This document shows positions 1 to 13,470 of a stretch of 64,000 bases of DNA, piece after piece; position 1 is the first letter of the stretch; each line of letters opens with the position of its first letter. Below the pieces are notes generated by a model. That model was not told the DNA's origin. It made no database searches and saw nothing but the letters and a program-made list of their open reading frames with translations. The translations under genes were made by a program, and so were the position numbers. The DNA comes from Romanomermis culicivorax (Eukaryota > Nematoda > Enoplea > Mermithida > Mermithidae), in contig CAWUHX010000092.1 in NCBI GenBank assembly GCA_963922205.1, positions 806,001-870,000 on the forward strand, given 5' to 3'.

Positions 1-2770
1 TATACACAGAGGACTTAATCATATGGTTTCGAAAAAATGAAAGAGGTTATGGCTGTTCTAAGTTTGTGCCAACACAAGCTAATAATATGAGAATCACGGA
101 TCTAAGCAAATTGGAGGAGTAATCAATCATAGCCTGCGATATGTTCAAGTGAACCTACCTGCATGTAAAGTAACCACAGTTTATTAGTTTGTTCAAGGAG
201 TACGCACTTCTTATTGTGCACGATGTGCATCGCCACTTCAAGAAAAATGGCTATAACGACTTCTTACTACAAAAATCATACTGATGAAAATTTCCTGGAT
301 TCAACTATCCTGATTAAAAAAACTGACTGCAAAATCAACTTTTCAACATTTTCCGCGGAAAACATATCGAGATTTCTTTCAAAGTAGCAAAAGTAGTTCC
401 AAACATACCATAAGAATTGGTCTTAAAGCCGAGCCTAGAAAACGTTGAGGCAAAAGTCGAGTAAAAGGAAAACCTTTACTCCGTTAAGGCAATTTTAGGC
501 TTCAAATCCAGCAACCTGATGATTTCTTTTAAGATTCTGCCATAGTTGATCAGCTCTATGGTTGCACCAAAGTTCACGTGTCGAACAACATACCGTGGAA
601 ATGAACCTTGAGTAAACCTTGGCGGTCTTTAAGGTTGAAAGTAGAGCCAAAGGAATTTTTTAAATTCTAAGGTCAGTCTTAGGGTCAAATACTATTTATT
701 AAGGTTTGCCAACCTGGCCCAGGACAACTTTTCAGTGTGATCAACGACTGAGTTTCAACTCCTAATTTTTGCTTATGAATGATTCATAAGGCACACTTTT
801 CAAATCATCCGTCTTGCCAAATCTCTTATTCCAGGAGCTAACCCAGGATAATCCCCACAACGTCGAGGAACATGAGCATGAGTGCATCCGCTACATGTTG
901 ACCATTCACGGATCATCAAATTCGATGGACTAAATGAAAAGATCATTTGGTTGGAGTGTACCGACCATAACTGTAAAGTCCGGATTTCGTATCCTGGATT
1001 GCGCCTAAGTTTACTGCAATATCCATTTAGACAGCAAAGAAACTTTGAGGCAGGTCAACCAAATTTTATCCAATCTTCAAATAATCCATAACTCCATCAA
1101 GAACGAATGTACATCATTTCAAATCACATTTTTCATTAGATCTCAACAAGATCTATCTTTGATACCCACTATGTTACGTTTTCGAAGAAAAATATTTCTG
1201 CGCGACTTGAAAAGTCACTAATTTGGTGGGGTCAAACGCCTGTCTGTCCGAAGTCAAGCCCTATCAATCCTCCGTCTATGCCTGTGTGACACGAGGGAGC
1301 CCTTCTCAATATCCCATGGCATTTGATTGTTTATCAATTTGATGGAGACGAGCGATCAGGAATCAACCGAGATCACTGAAACTTCTGCTCTTTTCCATTA
1401 ATACTCCATCTTTTTACAAATGAACTTCGGAGAAAAACAGCAGGCGTACGCGAACGCTTTTTTCTCAGATTCACTGCAGCAGTGACTACAATTTGGAAAA
1501 AAATTCGGCTTATGATCACCATCTTCCAAGTGATTTCTTTGAATAATTATTCATTCCGAAGCTCATTTAAAAATTAATGAACTCTAAGATCGGTTGGCTT
1601 ATAGTTGGTTAGAGCGTACATATGAAAACGACGAGGTTTCATTTTCCAGCCGCGGACCTTAATTCTACAGTTGTCGTTATCATGGGTAAACGTACTTCCC
1701 AAAATCTAATGGCTCTTGAGTTTATCATACATGTAACCAGGGAGAAGTGTCGTAGGATATCTTCCCAGAATTTTCGACTATATAATCGAGGAGATGAGGT
1801 CGAAAAAAACTGAAAAATCTTTTTTGGTAGTAAATTTATGAAGAAATATTGTCAAAAAATTATGTCAGTTTTTTGGACTTTGTGTCATAAATACAATTTT
1901 TGATTTTTTATCACCAGACTAATCCTCTGGGACGATGTTTTTAAATATTTTTTCCACTCGCCTTAATTTTGAACAGTTTATGACTCCACAACCTTAAAAA
2001 GCCCGCTCATAGTTCATATCTCCGAGCAGATATCGTATTGGTCGGGGCAGTAAGTAGGCCAATCACGAACTTTCGCTCATGGTTGGTATCTTAGCATCTA
2101 GACAGAAATCGTTCAACATACTTTCTAGAGATGGGAATATCATAAATATCACGGAATGCCTTTTGGGTATCGGTTCTTTTCATGCACCGGTGTTACGAAC
2201 TTCCTGTGCAAGTGGTCTGACACTCCATATATTACGCGAATGATCCTTCAGTTAGAAATATTAGTACAAAATCGTATTTACTTCATTTCCAGATCTGATA
2301 CAGTGTAAGTATTGTGACCTTTCACCATGCAATCGATTCTATAGAAATTTCTACTACGGCATAGCACACTGCATGCGTCCGTATCAGCTGAAACAGGGAC
2401 AAAAACATCCTCTAGAACCACTGGTATCTGATATTACGTTTTTTATTCGATAATCTATTATAGCATACCTTTAGGTGATTCAAACCTCACCCAAAAAGTA
2501 TTTGTCTACGCACAGAAAGCTACTGATCACACCAATATATTGACTAAAGCCAGCAGAAAGTTTTTTGATGATAAACGTGTAGCAAATTGGGCGTAAAGTA
2601 ATGGATCTCGTTGAGAGCTATCCACAAAACTATGATTCGTAGTGTTGTGTCTACACAATTATGAGTAATACGAATGGTCTCCGCTACCCCTTGAGCCTTT
2701 ATAATGTAAAAATGTGCATAAACGTGCTAAATAATGGGAAGTTCGCACATCTGATTTCTGTTTACCACTG
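1..2770. other. Left flank without a recognisable gene
   Basis: About 2.8 kb of AT-rich sequence. Only short open frames occur, the longest about 69 codons at 882-1091. None has membrane segments, a signal peptide, a cysteine pattern or flanking splice sites that fit a gene. No tRNA or other RNA gene was recognised. It is probably intergenic or old repeat DNA. Confidence 0.5.
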
Positions 2771-2774
2771 AATC

Positions 2775-3285
2775 ACGGTGTAGTCCCAACATTGCCACCA
2801 TCCCAACACTGCTACCTCCCAACATTGCCAAACATGTGAATTAATCGCCGTCTTTAATTTTCATTATTTTTTGGAAATGATTGACTTGTGATGGTTAGTT
2901 GGGGTTGCTCTTTTCGGCGCATGGTTGCACAACCAGGACATTCTGCATGCAACTACTTCAGGTAGGCGGTAACGTCTACCCTGATATTGGCCTTGCACTA
3001 TGTGGACGAAAATCTTATGGGTGCAAAAAACGCTTTTGTAGGTTTACAAGATGATGAGTTTCGTGCTAGAGTTTATCGATATTCGAAGCACTTAGTGTAT
3101 CTGCTTGGTTGAAGTTTATGACTAATTCAGTAAAATTGAGGAAATCAGTTATTTGTAAAACAGGAAATAGGTTAGAAAATAAAGACACCCAGTTTGCTTC
3201 ACAAAATCATATGTAAGCATGTTATACCCCCATATCAAATGGTGGCAACGTCGGGATGGTGGCAATGTTGAGGCACAATCCGAAT
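2775..3285. mobile_element. Short inverted-repeat element with tandem-repeat ends (family 1)
   Basis: The left end (about 2781-2830) holds three near-identical 15-17 base units based on CCCAACATTGCCACCAT. The right end (about 3238-3285) holds the same unit on the opposite strand. About 400 bases of AT-rich sequence without a gene lie between them. This is the shape of a small non-autonomous DNA transposon. No target duplication could be fixed. Confidence 0.6.
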
Positions 3286-3290
3286 CACAT

Positions 3291-4130
3291 GCGGTTGCGA
3301 AAATGTACTTCGATAAACTATAAAATGTTCATATGACCTAATACACACTAGAATCACAATTCTGAAGGTTTTGGGAGAATGAAAGCATAGGTGCAGTTCA
3401 AAAAGGACAAAATCAAGTTTTTACGAGTTGTATTAACAACAGTGCCCTCCTAAATCAAACTTAAAACATAATTCACATTCTAATGAACAACCAGATCTCA
3501 GCAGTTCGAAAAAATAGAAAACTTAGGTGCGTTCTATCACAATTGGTCTGTAGATTGTTAGCTTTTTGTGTATCATAAATCACCTTTTCATATGATTTCG
3601 AAATGTCGTAGGATATAATGTAACATATACTTTGATAGAGAACATCAACTTGTCAAAACTTTGATAAAGATGAGATTTTTTCTTGAATTTCATTATATAG
3701 TAAACTAAATTTCGTTACCGCTCCATGGTATCCAGCTCATGCAATTTTATTTGCATTCCGTATTAAAATTATCTAAGTATCATTATGTGGGAGTTCTTGC
3801 ATTTTCGAAATTAACAGACATGATGAAGGAAAACGTCTTATTTTCGTGATTTTTCTTATGACAGATTTCAAATTTAATAGAAAATACCGTTAAAAAGTCC
3901 AGTCCCGTTTGAAAAATGCTCAATCAGTTTATTATTTATGAAGATTTGATTCAAATCAGGTTTGAACAAATGTTAAATCCTTTTGTAGATTGAAGAAGCA
4001 TTGGAAATAATAAGAAATCGTATAAAAACCTGACTTTCACTGTTCAGTCTGTTCAGTTTTCATGGTTGGTAAAAAACATTCATTTAGGAATTGCGTTAAA
4101 GACTCATTTTTTAGAAATGGATTTAGAAAA
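3291..4130. other. Gene-free spacer
   Basis: AT-rich sequence with no supported open frame, RNA gene or clear repeat. Confidence 0.5.
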
Positions 4131-5240
4131 GTCCCGATACCTCGATCGTCCCGTTACCTCGACTGTCCCGTTACCTCGACTGTTCCGTTACTTCGACTAA
4201 TGAGTAAAACTCCCGCCACATCGACCAATAAATTTTCAAGAAAAATAATTTTTTTTGCTCTATCTTGTTACCTCGACTGTGCTACGTATATTGTGAATTA
4301 GATCTTGACGTTGAATAAATTTGAATTTTTTGTGGCAATATTATCATTCCGCACTCATTGTTTTGATTTATCAACAAAATCTAACTTATGTGTTCAAGCA
4401 AACATTTTGTCTTTTTTATCGTGTGCATCATAATATAATTAATTTTCCCACAGATATTATAGTGAAATGGATCCATTAGTTAGATGATCAAATTGGTCAA
4501 ACCATGTTATTTGTGCGCTGCATGATTTAATTCGGATTGATCTTCTAAACAAAATTAAGTACTTGATGATTAACAGACTGAGACGTATTGGCTGGATCCG
4601 GAACACATCGTTCTTCAATCTTAAATTATCGAATAATGCTGCCACATGTAATAACATTATGCAACCCTTCAACCTTGATCTTGCTCTGCTTTGACAAAAC
4701 CTTGATATTGCTCTGATTTGACATAACAGATTCAGCAATAGATTGAATCAGCAAAACAAAAACTATCTGAAATGATCTGTTAATACTGTCGCATGTAATC
4801 CCATTATGCAACTCTTCAACTTGGTCTTTCCCTGATGCGACCAAATATTGATCTTGCTCTGATTTTACATGACATATTCAGCAACAGATTGAATCAGAAA
4901 ACAAAAACTACTAAAATGATAACACTGGATTACAAAATCAAATCAGGCGAGTAATGAATCATGGTCTGTGTATGTTAGTTAAATAGTTTTGCATCAGAGG
5001 ATCTGATCCCATGATAAGGTAATCGGATTTTAGTTCGCACTAATATAATTTTTAATGTTTTTATATACAACATTAGCCGAGGTAAAGGGACAGTCGAGGT
5101 AACGGGACAGTCGATGTAACGAGACGGTCGAGGTAACGGGAATTTTTTTTATCATTAGTCGAGGGTGGTCGAAACAACGAGACGATCGAGGTAACCGGAT
5201 TGTCGAGGTAACGGGATAGTCGGGGTAACGGGACACAATC
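4131..5240. mobile_element. Inverted-repeat element with 17-base tandem units at both ends (family 2)
   Basis: Units based on TCCCGTTACCTCGACTG repeat at 4131-4205, with another at about 4267-4281. The same unit occurs on the other strand, repeated about eight times, at 5077-5236. Between the ends lies a degenerate direct duplication with a period near 149 bases: 4637 onward and 4786 onward, both with a CATGTAAT...CATTATGCAA core. Short open frames across the arrays (4062-4301 plus, 5030-5245 minus) are translations of the repeats, not genes. Confidence 0.7.
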
Positions 5241-5816
5241 ATCAAAAAAGATTTTGTTTACTATGAACGAATACTCTTAATAGTATACTGTGAGTATAAA
5301 AATTAAATTCTATGATGAGAAACTGAAGGCCATCTCAGGAATAAAACCCAAAAAGTCTAGCTTGACTTGCTGAGGTACTAGTACTACATGTTCTTTAGAT
5401 GAGCCGTTTCATCGACCTATCCTATAATAACACAAAAACTGTTTTCTTCAAAAACATCTCCTTGTATGCAATGAATTGCACTTCTTCACACAACCAGACT
5501 ATAGTACAACGTGCAGGTTACGAACGAAATTGGTTCATCAACGGATACACACTGGTTTTAGTCGCATTTCCTGAGGTCTTTTCACACCCATTAGGGAAGG
5601 TCTTCAGGTGTAAATCAGGCGCGTTTGATAGCCTATGGGCATGCGAGTAATGTTACACAAATATTTTTTGCCTATATGCTATATTTACACTAAACTTTAC
5701 ATAAATGTGATCTACAGTGGTAAATTCACCTAATGTTCGATGTCAGCAACGGGCACAACAGTAGTGTTTACGGAAAGAAGCGTTCATCTGTAATACTCGA
5801 CGAAATATGGAGTTCT
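5241..5816. other. Gene-free spacer with one unassigned open frame
   Basis: An 83-codon plus-strand frame at 5399-5650 has no recognised motif, signal peptide or flanking splice pattern. Nothing else is seen. Confidence 0.4.
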
Positions 5817-6659
5817 GGGGCCGATTTCATCAAAGCGACTTAAGCTCCAGCTGAGCTCCAGCTTAAGCTGCAGCTTAACTCTATATGTTACACCATTGTC
5901 GTTAAGCTGCAGTTCAGCTGTAGCTTGACTCGTACACAAAATATGCCGAGAAGGTTAAGCTACAGCTGAGCTGCACATTAACGGCAATGCTATAACATAT
6001 AGAGTTAAGCTACAGCTTAACTTTCTCGATATGTTTTGTGTATGAGTTGAGCTGCAGCTAAGCAGAACCTTAACTTTTCGTGTGAAGAAAATGTTTCCAT
6101 GGCGCATTGCCCGGATTTTATCCGAAAACTTTTCGTTCGATTATCGATTTTTTTCACTTTCATTAGTAGTGGTTTATCGACTAGAAAAAATTTCGCTGTG
6201 TTGGAACTTTGCCAGCAGCTTGCGTGGGCAGTTTTGGAAGTTTGTTTAGCTATTTATGTTTATATGTCAAAATGGACCAAAAAGCGAACGAACTAACGAA
6301 GTGCCAAAACGCGCATCCCCGAGCTGCCATTACGAGTTGAAGGCGAAATTTTTCCTAGTCGATTAAAAAAATCGGTAATCGAGCGAAAAGTTTTCGAGTA
6401 AAGTTCGCGCAATGAGCCATGGAAGCATTTCTTTATACGAAAAGTTAAAGTGCAGCTTAAGCTGTAGCTTAACTCTATATGTTATAGCATTACCGTTAAG
6501 GTGCAGGTCGGCTGCAGCTCAGCTGTAGCTTAACTTTCTCGACATAATTTGTGTACGAGTTAAGTTACAGCTGAGCTGCAGCTTAACGACAATGGTATAA
6601 CATATAGAGTTAAGCTGCAGCTCAGCTGGAGCTTAAGTCGCTTTGATGAAATCGGCCCC
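5817..6659. mobile_element. Long foldback element (family 3)
   Basis: The element begins GGGGCCGATTTCATCAAAG and ends with its reverse complement. The outer arms, about 240 bases each, are packed with AGCTGCAGCTTAAC and GAGCTGCAGC words that are themselves palindromic. The inverted match then continues inward through a second block carrying TTCCATGG and TCGATTA words, leaving only about 110 bases of loop. It has no transposase, so it is a non-autonomous foldback element. A shorter relative lies at 39954-40239. Confidence 0.8.
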
Positions 6660-7029
6660 TGGACCTTTGATTGAATTCAAAAGCTCATAAATAAAATAAT
6701 TCTTTTATAGTTCTTAAAATAAGGAATAGGTAAGCCATCGATTGTTTCGAACATTTATGCAATTTCGGTGTAAAGAAGGCTTATGGCCAAAAATCGTAAA
6801 CGTGATATTAATCAGGTTGCTATCGAACACAATATTACAAGTACGACTTTAGAATTTTTGAGAACAGTCTCAGTAGAATCGGCAACAGTGCAAACAAAAA
6901 ATATTTTTTGATAATATCAGCAGCGAAAATTCGCATATCAAATAACATTTCGCTTAAAACGCATGATAATTGATTCTTTTCATATTCTGAATTTCCAGTT
7001 GGTCTTCTTCATCGTACTGCTGCCGTCAT

Positions 7030-10000
7030 CTAAAAAAAGCAATGCGTACTATTTGAGTCGCGAAAGCATTCGAAATCTTTTACCGCCGTTTGGGTATGAA
7101 TTACGTTAGATTTGTATATCGATTGCAAGCACTGTCGCATTTTCTTATCAAATATCAGAATGATGACGCACGAGCCGTAGGTCGGACACAAAATCAGTAC
7201 AACCGAAACGATTCCATTGACGAGAATATGTTTCATGTATGGTGATATGAAATGATAGGCTGAGAAATAACGAAATAAGTTCAGCAGCGAAATTTTAAGC
7301 AGATAAAACAAAAAACAGTCGGTCTGAAAATCCTGTAGGCTAAACTGCATTCAGCCAGTTAAATTACTTTAAAATATCGTTATGACTACAGTATACCCAG
7401 AGTTGTACACATTCATTGTAGACAACTACTTTTTCATTGTTTACTTAATCACCAAAGTATGTATAATCCAGCAGTATTATTCGACGATAGCCATGCTAAC
7501 TTGCTATAGAAATGACTTACCACCAATGAAGACTAGTGAAAGCACTCAGAGTTGAAGTTCGGTTTTTTGAGCTACAATAATCGATAGTTTTGAAAATCAT
7601 CATCAGCAAAAGTACGTATCTCAGGAAACTTCACTTTTCTGAAATCTCCAATACTCCTTTGATCGACAGCTGCAGAAGCATATACAATTTATTTAAAAAC
7701 AACCAAATCTTCGTTGAATAATGCTATCTCATTCATAACCGTGGTCTTTAGTGATGATTCCCCTGATCAATTTTTCATGCAAAAATTAAACACGAAAATT
7801 AGTTATTTTGCATTTAGCTACCAATGACCTTGTGAATTAGAACGAGCTACATGGTCTGTTTGTATAAAATATCTGAGCATTGAAAAATGACAAAAATTGG
7901 TGGTGCCATCAAAATCTTTTATGCAAAGATTCTAGTGTAGAAATTTTTCCAAAAATTAATGAAAGTTGTTTTAGAATGCTCTTAATTTTTCAGTTAACAT
8001 ATAATTCAGCATAAAGTCGTAATAACAGTAATCCTATCAAATGCAATAGATTGGAACCTCTTACTTGGTCTGGTATAAAATGACGCTTTAGATGAACAGT
8101 ATTCCAGAGTTACTCTAGTGAAAATTAACACAAATGAAATGACAAAAATAATAATATGAAAATTGCTGACCCACAATACGTGGTGATTGTCGAACTTCTT
8201 TGCAGAAAACACCTTCTTTGTTTGGATCAATTGTTCAGTGGATTCAAACTGATTATCAACTGATATTGCATACTGACCGTCCTCAACTACTATATAAATT
8301 ATTCACCGGGTTCTGCATCGAACGAACAATACTCATACATTACCTCTGAACTAGAAACAGATTGAGCATATTGTAAAACTTTTCTGGTGTTTTGATCGAA
8401 ACATTGTTACTTTAGCTGAGAAATACTTTAGATCGTTTTACGTAATCTGTAAAAATATTCATCATAAATTCTACGACAATATCAAATCGTTTGCATAAAA
8501 TGAACTGATTCATAACGTTCAGGATCTTATATAGATAGAACAATATTGAATACTCGAAATCATTATCAATTTTTTTATGTGTTTGGGGTTTTCGCTTACT
8601 GTACACACCGTGGAAAGTTCGACCACAAGAGTTCCAAAGCACAAAATTTCAAGAGGTTACCTTTGACAAGTCTGAGAATAAGCACTAATGCATCTCACAG
8701 AAACCCTAGACAGTAATGTTCAGAAAACTTGAGGTTTTTGGTTTCTATGACTTTACTGTCAAGGAAAACGTAGCAGTTACTATAGAAAACGATATTGTTT
8801 CAGTACTGGGTCATGAAGACTGGAGCTGTTTTGCACTTTCATATTTGTGATTTTTTCGACTGTAAAAAAATTTGATTTAAGACTTGAACTTTTGTCTAAG
8901 GAACTTACATAGAACATTCATAAGCATGGATGCCCATATACCGAATGCCTGCCAGAAGACTTTCATCCGTTTCTTAGCCATATTTCTGACGATCGTTTCA
9001 TTGCTCACTTTGGAATTTTCATACTTCAACTTCAATAGACACATGAAATACAGTATGCCCATGACGCCTAAACTAAGCACGGGCACGGCCGAGAGCAAGA
9101 CGTTGTCTCTGGTCGTGTCGCATGTCGCGTAGAAAATAAATTGCTTTTCGTCGTAAAAATAACTGCAACCTTTCAACCACACGTCCAACACTGCTATGGA
9201 TAACGCAGCCCCGATCCAAGTAGCGAAAGCTATGAAGTGTGTTCCTCTTTTGTCGAAAATACGATCGGCAGCTTTCGAATAGAAGATCGTCGTGAATCGA
9301 TTGGCAGTTATGACCATGTTGATAAAAAGTGATACACTGAAAATGTACGATTGGCAGAAACCAGCCAGTGTTCTCATGATCGAGCCGTAGACCTGCAACA
9401 ACGAAATATTGACTACATGCATTTTTTCACGGAGCTCAAAAAAGTACTCTGCAGTTGTCTCTTTATAGCTAATAAACTCTGCACTGCTCGAACTCAACAT
9501 ATGTGAATTTGGGAATCCTGTCATTTGGTATTAATCTTAAAAAGTTACGCGGTTTGCTTGGCACAGCTCAGAAATGTGTCGTTGGTGCAAAAGAATCGCG
9601 TTATTGCTGCATGAAAATGCAATTCACCTTCTCCGCTCATCCGCTTCTGTCTGTATAAATTTTCTTCTCGTACATTTTTCTACTACTGGTTTCGAATTTA
9701 ATTATAAAATATCATTTTAGAGCATTATTGTGACAACTTTAGAGTCATAATAAGCGCAATGCGCCGAAACTTTTTTTTTGATTTTTACCTTTTATCGTTT
9801 TTTGGTCATGCAAATTTCGAAAACTTTATGATATATGTGGGGAAGCATGGGAAAGTTTATTTTATTCCCAATTTTAATATTTATTTAATTATTTTCTAGT
9901 CGCATTGCTGATTTCAGAAAAAACTCTGTTGTTTATTTAGAACTCGTCAAACGCTGGCCGAATTTGTGCTGTGGTAAGATGTCAAGCAGTGCAGGGATAA

Positions 10001-12220
10001 GATCTAACCTCATTTGACTATCACTACGGAATAAAATAACACAGTGCTTTGTTGGCAGTGAACTGCAAACGTAACCAGAGAGAACTTCATCAACATTGAT
10101 TAAAAATTTCATAAATCTTGGAGTATTTGGAATTTTATCTCAAGTGAGACAACTTTTGGGCATTGAACCAGAAAACTTAGTTCTGAAAAAACAGAAATTT
10201 GTGGTAAAAAGGCTTACGACAAATGTCCATCTGAAAACTCCAAAAAAATCCGTAGGTAGGTGATGATCCTGCATCATAAGCCACTTCCTTGGACAATGTT
10301 GGGAATATAGTTCAAGTCTCATTACATAGGACACACGAACAGGCGCGATCGACAAGTCATCAGAATTGCTCAAAAATTCACAACTCATCATATTTGATGG
10401 AGTCATTCAAATAAGCTTACCCATGTCAGAGTCTGATTTTGATATTCAAAAGGACAATATTTATCAAAGATCTGGTGCTCGCTCTTTAAGTTGCAATCTA
10501 ACAACTATAGTCTGTTTTTTATAAAATGCTTCTAAATTCAAAAATGACAAAAATCAGTACTATCGTCAAAATCATTCACACAAAGCTTTTGCGGTAAAAT
10601 TTTTTGCTCAAAAAATTGCTAATGTTGGTTGAGTAAGCTCACAAATTTGCAGTTCGTTGTGACATATGGTTGAGCAGAAAATTGTATAAACATGGAATAG
10701 TACTTGCTTTCCACTTTTATTATTTAGAAGCATTCCGGGAAAAACAGATTATAGTAGAAACATCATGGTTTGCCTCATGATATATTACACGTCTCACGTG
10801 ATGCTACAGCAAAACTGTTTGACTGGCCCGTCTCATTTCAGATCTCAAATTCTTTGATTGCGAATGCGAACACCTGAACTAATATCTGCAAGTGAAGGCC
10901 TGGTAGTTGAAATTTATGAAGTATATCCGCGTCATAGATCTATTGCTCCAGAATGCAGCGACTCAATAATTCCTTTGCGGAGTCCACCAAAAGTAAAGGT
11001 AACTTTGTCTTCTATTGATTCGAAAATTGACGAGCCCCGAATGAAAGTACCTATATTTAATTCATAATATGCCATGAACATGCATAAAAATAAGGCGATT
11101 ATATTCATTATTTCAATTTCGCTTGTGGTCCAGAAGTCTTGAATGCAAAGACTCTCACCAAACTTTCACACAATAGAAAAAACAAATTTTTTGAAAAGTT
11201 TCAGTCTTTTACATTGTGTAAAAATCATCAATTTAGTTTCATGGGAGTTCAATGAATTTTCAATACGCAGGATGTTTTCACGAACGTGTCGTAACTTGAA
11301 GCCTGTCTCATTTTGGCGCCTCCTATGTCTTGGTACACAAGCGATGTGTATTCATTTGTGCAAATTTTACGTGCAGTTTTACATTACCGTAATGGCTAAA
11401 AAAACATCGGGCGCACCCTAAGTGGCCTAAACCTGAGCCTAAGCCTATCTCTAAGGTTAAGACCAAGCCTGACTCAACGTTTCTCGTATCAAATATAATT
11501 TTCCTCAACGTCGTGCTGGTCAAGAAAATACAGAGAATTTCGCTGTTCTGTCTGAAATTGAAAACTTAGTTGCGATGTGTTAAGCACTTATCGGGATAGT
11601 GATAAATTTGAATATAATTCAGTATGACAATTAGATAATGTTGTGGTAACTGCCTCTTACATATGATTAGAATGACTGTTGAAATAACAGAGATGTAGTG
11701 CCAATGTGAGAGGTACGCTAAAGTGGTACATCCAAAAAATATCATTTCTAAACAATGGGCGCCAAAGTGACATGAGCGTCAAGTTAGGACAACTGTCTTA
11801 CTGTGGCGCCTATGACATTGGGCATCTCAAAAATAGCTCATGCAATCAGTAATCGTAAATGTAAATCCTCTCATTCAAAATAATATTGAAGGGAAGCCAT
11901 TATTTTCAAAACATACATGATGTCCCACGAAAAAGTTGATACTTCATCTGTGTAACAGGTGAAAACGAATTTACTTTATCTACTAATAAATCGCACGGAG
12001 CAGCGTAGAAGATGAACAGTAGGAGAAATACAACATCAGCTATTAGACTGTTGACTATCAATATTGTGAATGGCTTGGCATTAAAGTTGTTATATTTGAT
12101 TTCTGAACGTAGAAGCGTAGCAACAGTCGCCAAACCAGGAATACAATAGCCCAAAGTGAATAGTCCAACAATGCGGCCATAATTCGTCAATTCTGCGCTG
12201 ATGACGCTTTCGGTCGACAT
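7030..12220 (-). CDS. Seven-transmembrane chemoreceptor-type GPCR, Srx-like
   Basis: Three exons join in frame: 12220-11975, 9392-8909 and 7259-7030, giving 319 aa. Introns start GTAAAT and GTAAGT and end TTGCAG and TCTCAG, phases 0 and 1. Exon 1 carries TM1 (about 15-37) and TM2 (51-72, with an NSLIAD motif). Exon 2 carries TM3 followed by NRF at 113-115 where rhodopsin-like receptors have DRY, then TM4, a GCSYFYD loop, TM5 and most of TM6. Exon 3 finishes TM6 and gives TM7 ending in CPTYGSCVIILIFDKKMR plus a short tail. The NRF motif and Cys-bearing loop resemble nematode Srx receptors, so chemosensation at the neuronal membrane is inferred. Another 7TM class is possible. Coding extent is firmer than class. 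Confidence 0.85.
7865..7960. repeat. Partial copy of the CTATAGTCTG MITE
   Basis: It shares the ATGACAAAAATTGGTGGTGC...TCAAAATC core with the fuller copy at 10490-10760. It lies in intron 2 of the receptor gene. Confidence 0.45.
10490..10760. mobile_element. MITE, about 270 bases, with CTATAGTCTGTTTTT ends
   Basis: The left end reads CTATAGTCTGTTTTTTATAA and then GCTTCTAAA. The right end is its near reverse complement (GAAGCATTCC...AACAGATTATAG). Internal words (AAAATGACAAAAATCAGTAC, GTGACATATGGTT) recur at 49380-49590, 50420-50640 and 52980-53215, so it is a dispersed family. It has no coding capacity and sits in intron 1 of the receptor gene. Confidence 0.65.
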
Positions 12221-12711
12221 TTTTGATGCTTACGTTTTCTGATGAATGTAGATCAACCCTGACATTTATTAAACATCTTCAAGTTGAATTTGTCATGCAA
12301 GGTCTTATTTCCATCTGTGAAAATTTTTTTCCGTCAAGGAGCGTACAATTAACCATTGTTTTGCGCAGGCATGCTGACATATCAAATTTTCATCAAGCGT
12401 CAGTTTTTTTTGGACATCTTCATTTTTCAGTCATTGTACATGATCCAATTTATTGTGTTGAATAACCTCCTATCATAAAAAAATCGGAGGTTGTATCCTG
12501 CTCCGACATCCGGGTCATAATGAACAGGAAAATACACTAATCAGCTTTCCGCGTGCAACAAATCAGGGTCTTGGATAAACTACTTTTTTTCTCGTAATTT
12601 TTCAGTTCTATGCATTTTATGACGATGAAAACTATACTGGAGTAAAAAACACGGTTTTAGACTTAGAGTCCATACTTTTCAACATTTAGCACAAGTTCTA
12701 CCGATTTCATC
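12221..12711. other. Upstream region of the receptor gene
   Basis: This stretch precedes the receptor start on the minus strand and should contain its promoter. An 80-codon plus-strand frame at 12223-12465 has no recognised feature. No TATA box or other site stands out. Confidence 0.35.
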
Positions 12712-13440
12712 CAGCGAAACTCAAAATAGAGAGACTCAATACAGCGTTTCTTAAAGCAGCGAAGTCTCAGAACAGATTCTCAAAATAGCGAATTGAAAAA
12801 AACTTGAGAATGGAAAACTCTTTGTTTAATTTTTTTATGTTGTGTACTTTTGTTCTATTTTTTACCACCTTATTTTATTTTTTGTTTCTTTATTATTTGT
12901 TTTTTCTGCCTTTACTGCTTTATTAATTTATTCATTTTATTTTCTTATTTCATTTTGTTTTATTTATTTCATTAATTCAATTATTTCCGCAACTAAGCTC
13001 CATACAAAATAATTTTAATCGGGAATCCTTATGATAATTTTTTGCTTTTGTTTTCTTGCAAACGTTTTACAAATATGTTTTTTTGACAGATATTTTTTGT
13101 GACTTTAGAACAGTCTGTTCGTGCATACCGCAACTGCAGCACAGAAGCATGTGAAACTTAGATGACTAAATGCAAGTAAAAATAGACCATCTCAACTAGC
13201 AAAAACGATTATAATATACCTAACTTGCATATCTATTATAAAAATAGATGTGTGATTACTCTAATGCATAGGGCTTTTTACCATTCGCTGTATTGAGGTT
13301 CGCGCTTTTGAGAATCGCTGCATAAGACTTCACTGTTTTGAGAATCGTTGTATTGAGACTTCGCTGTAATGAGAATCACGGTTTTGAGACTTCGCTGTTT
13401 CAAGTCTCGCTATTTTGAGTTTCGCTGTATTGGGGACACG
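12712..13440. mobile_element. Inverted-repeat element with tandem-repeat ends (family 4)
   Basis: The right end (13290-13440) is a degenerate array alternating GAGACTTCGCTGT and TTTGAGAATCGCTGTA. The left end (12712-12795) carries the reverse complement (CAGCGAAACTCAAAATAG, CAGCGAAGTCTCA). About 500 AT-rich bases without a gene lie between. Confidence 0.7.
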
Positions 13441-13470
13441 TCGTCCTACCTTTTCTGATACAGTTAGAAG

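Noticed and set aside
2775..5240. CRISPR-like arrays
   Set aside because: The repeats are short, degenerate, without unique spacers, and paired in opposite orientation as transposon ends in a eukaryotic genome.
10858..11067. 69-codon plus-strand open frame with a GTAACT donor-like end
   Set aside because: It sits antisense in receptor intron 1 next to a MITE, and the upstream acceptor does not keep this frame open.
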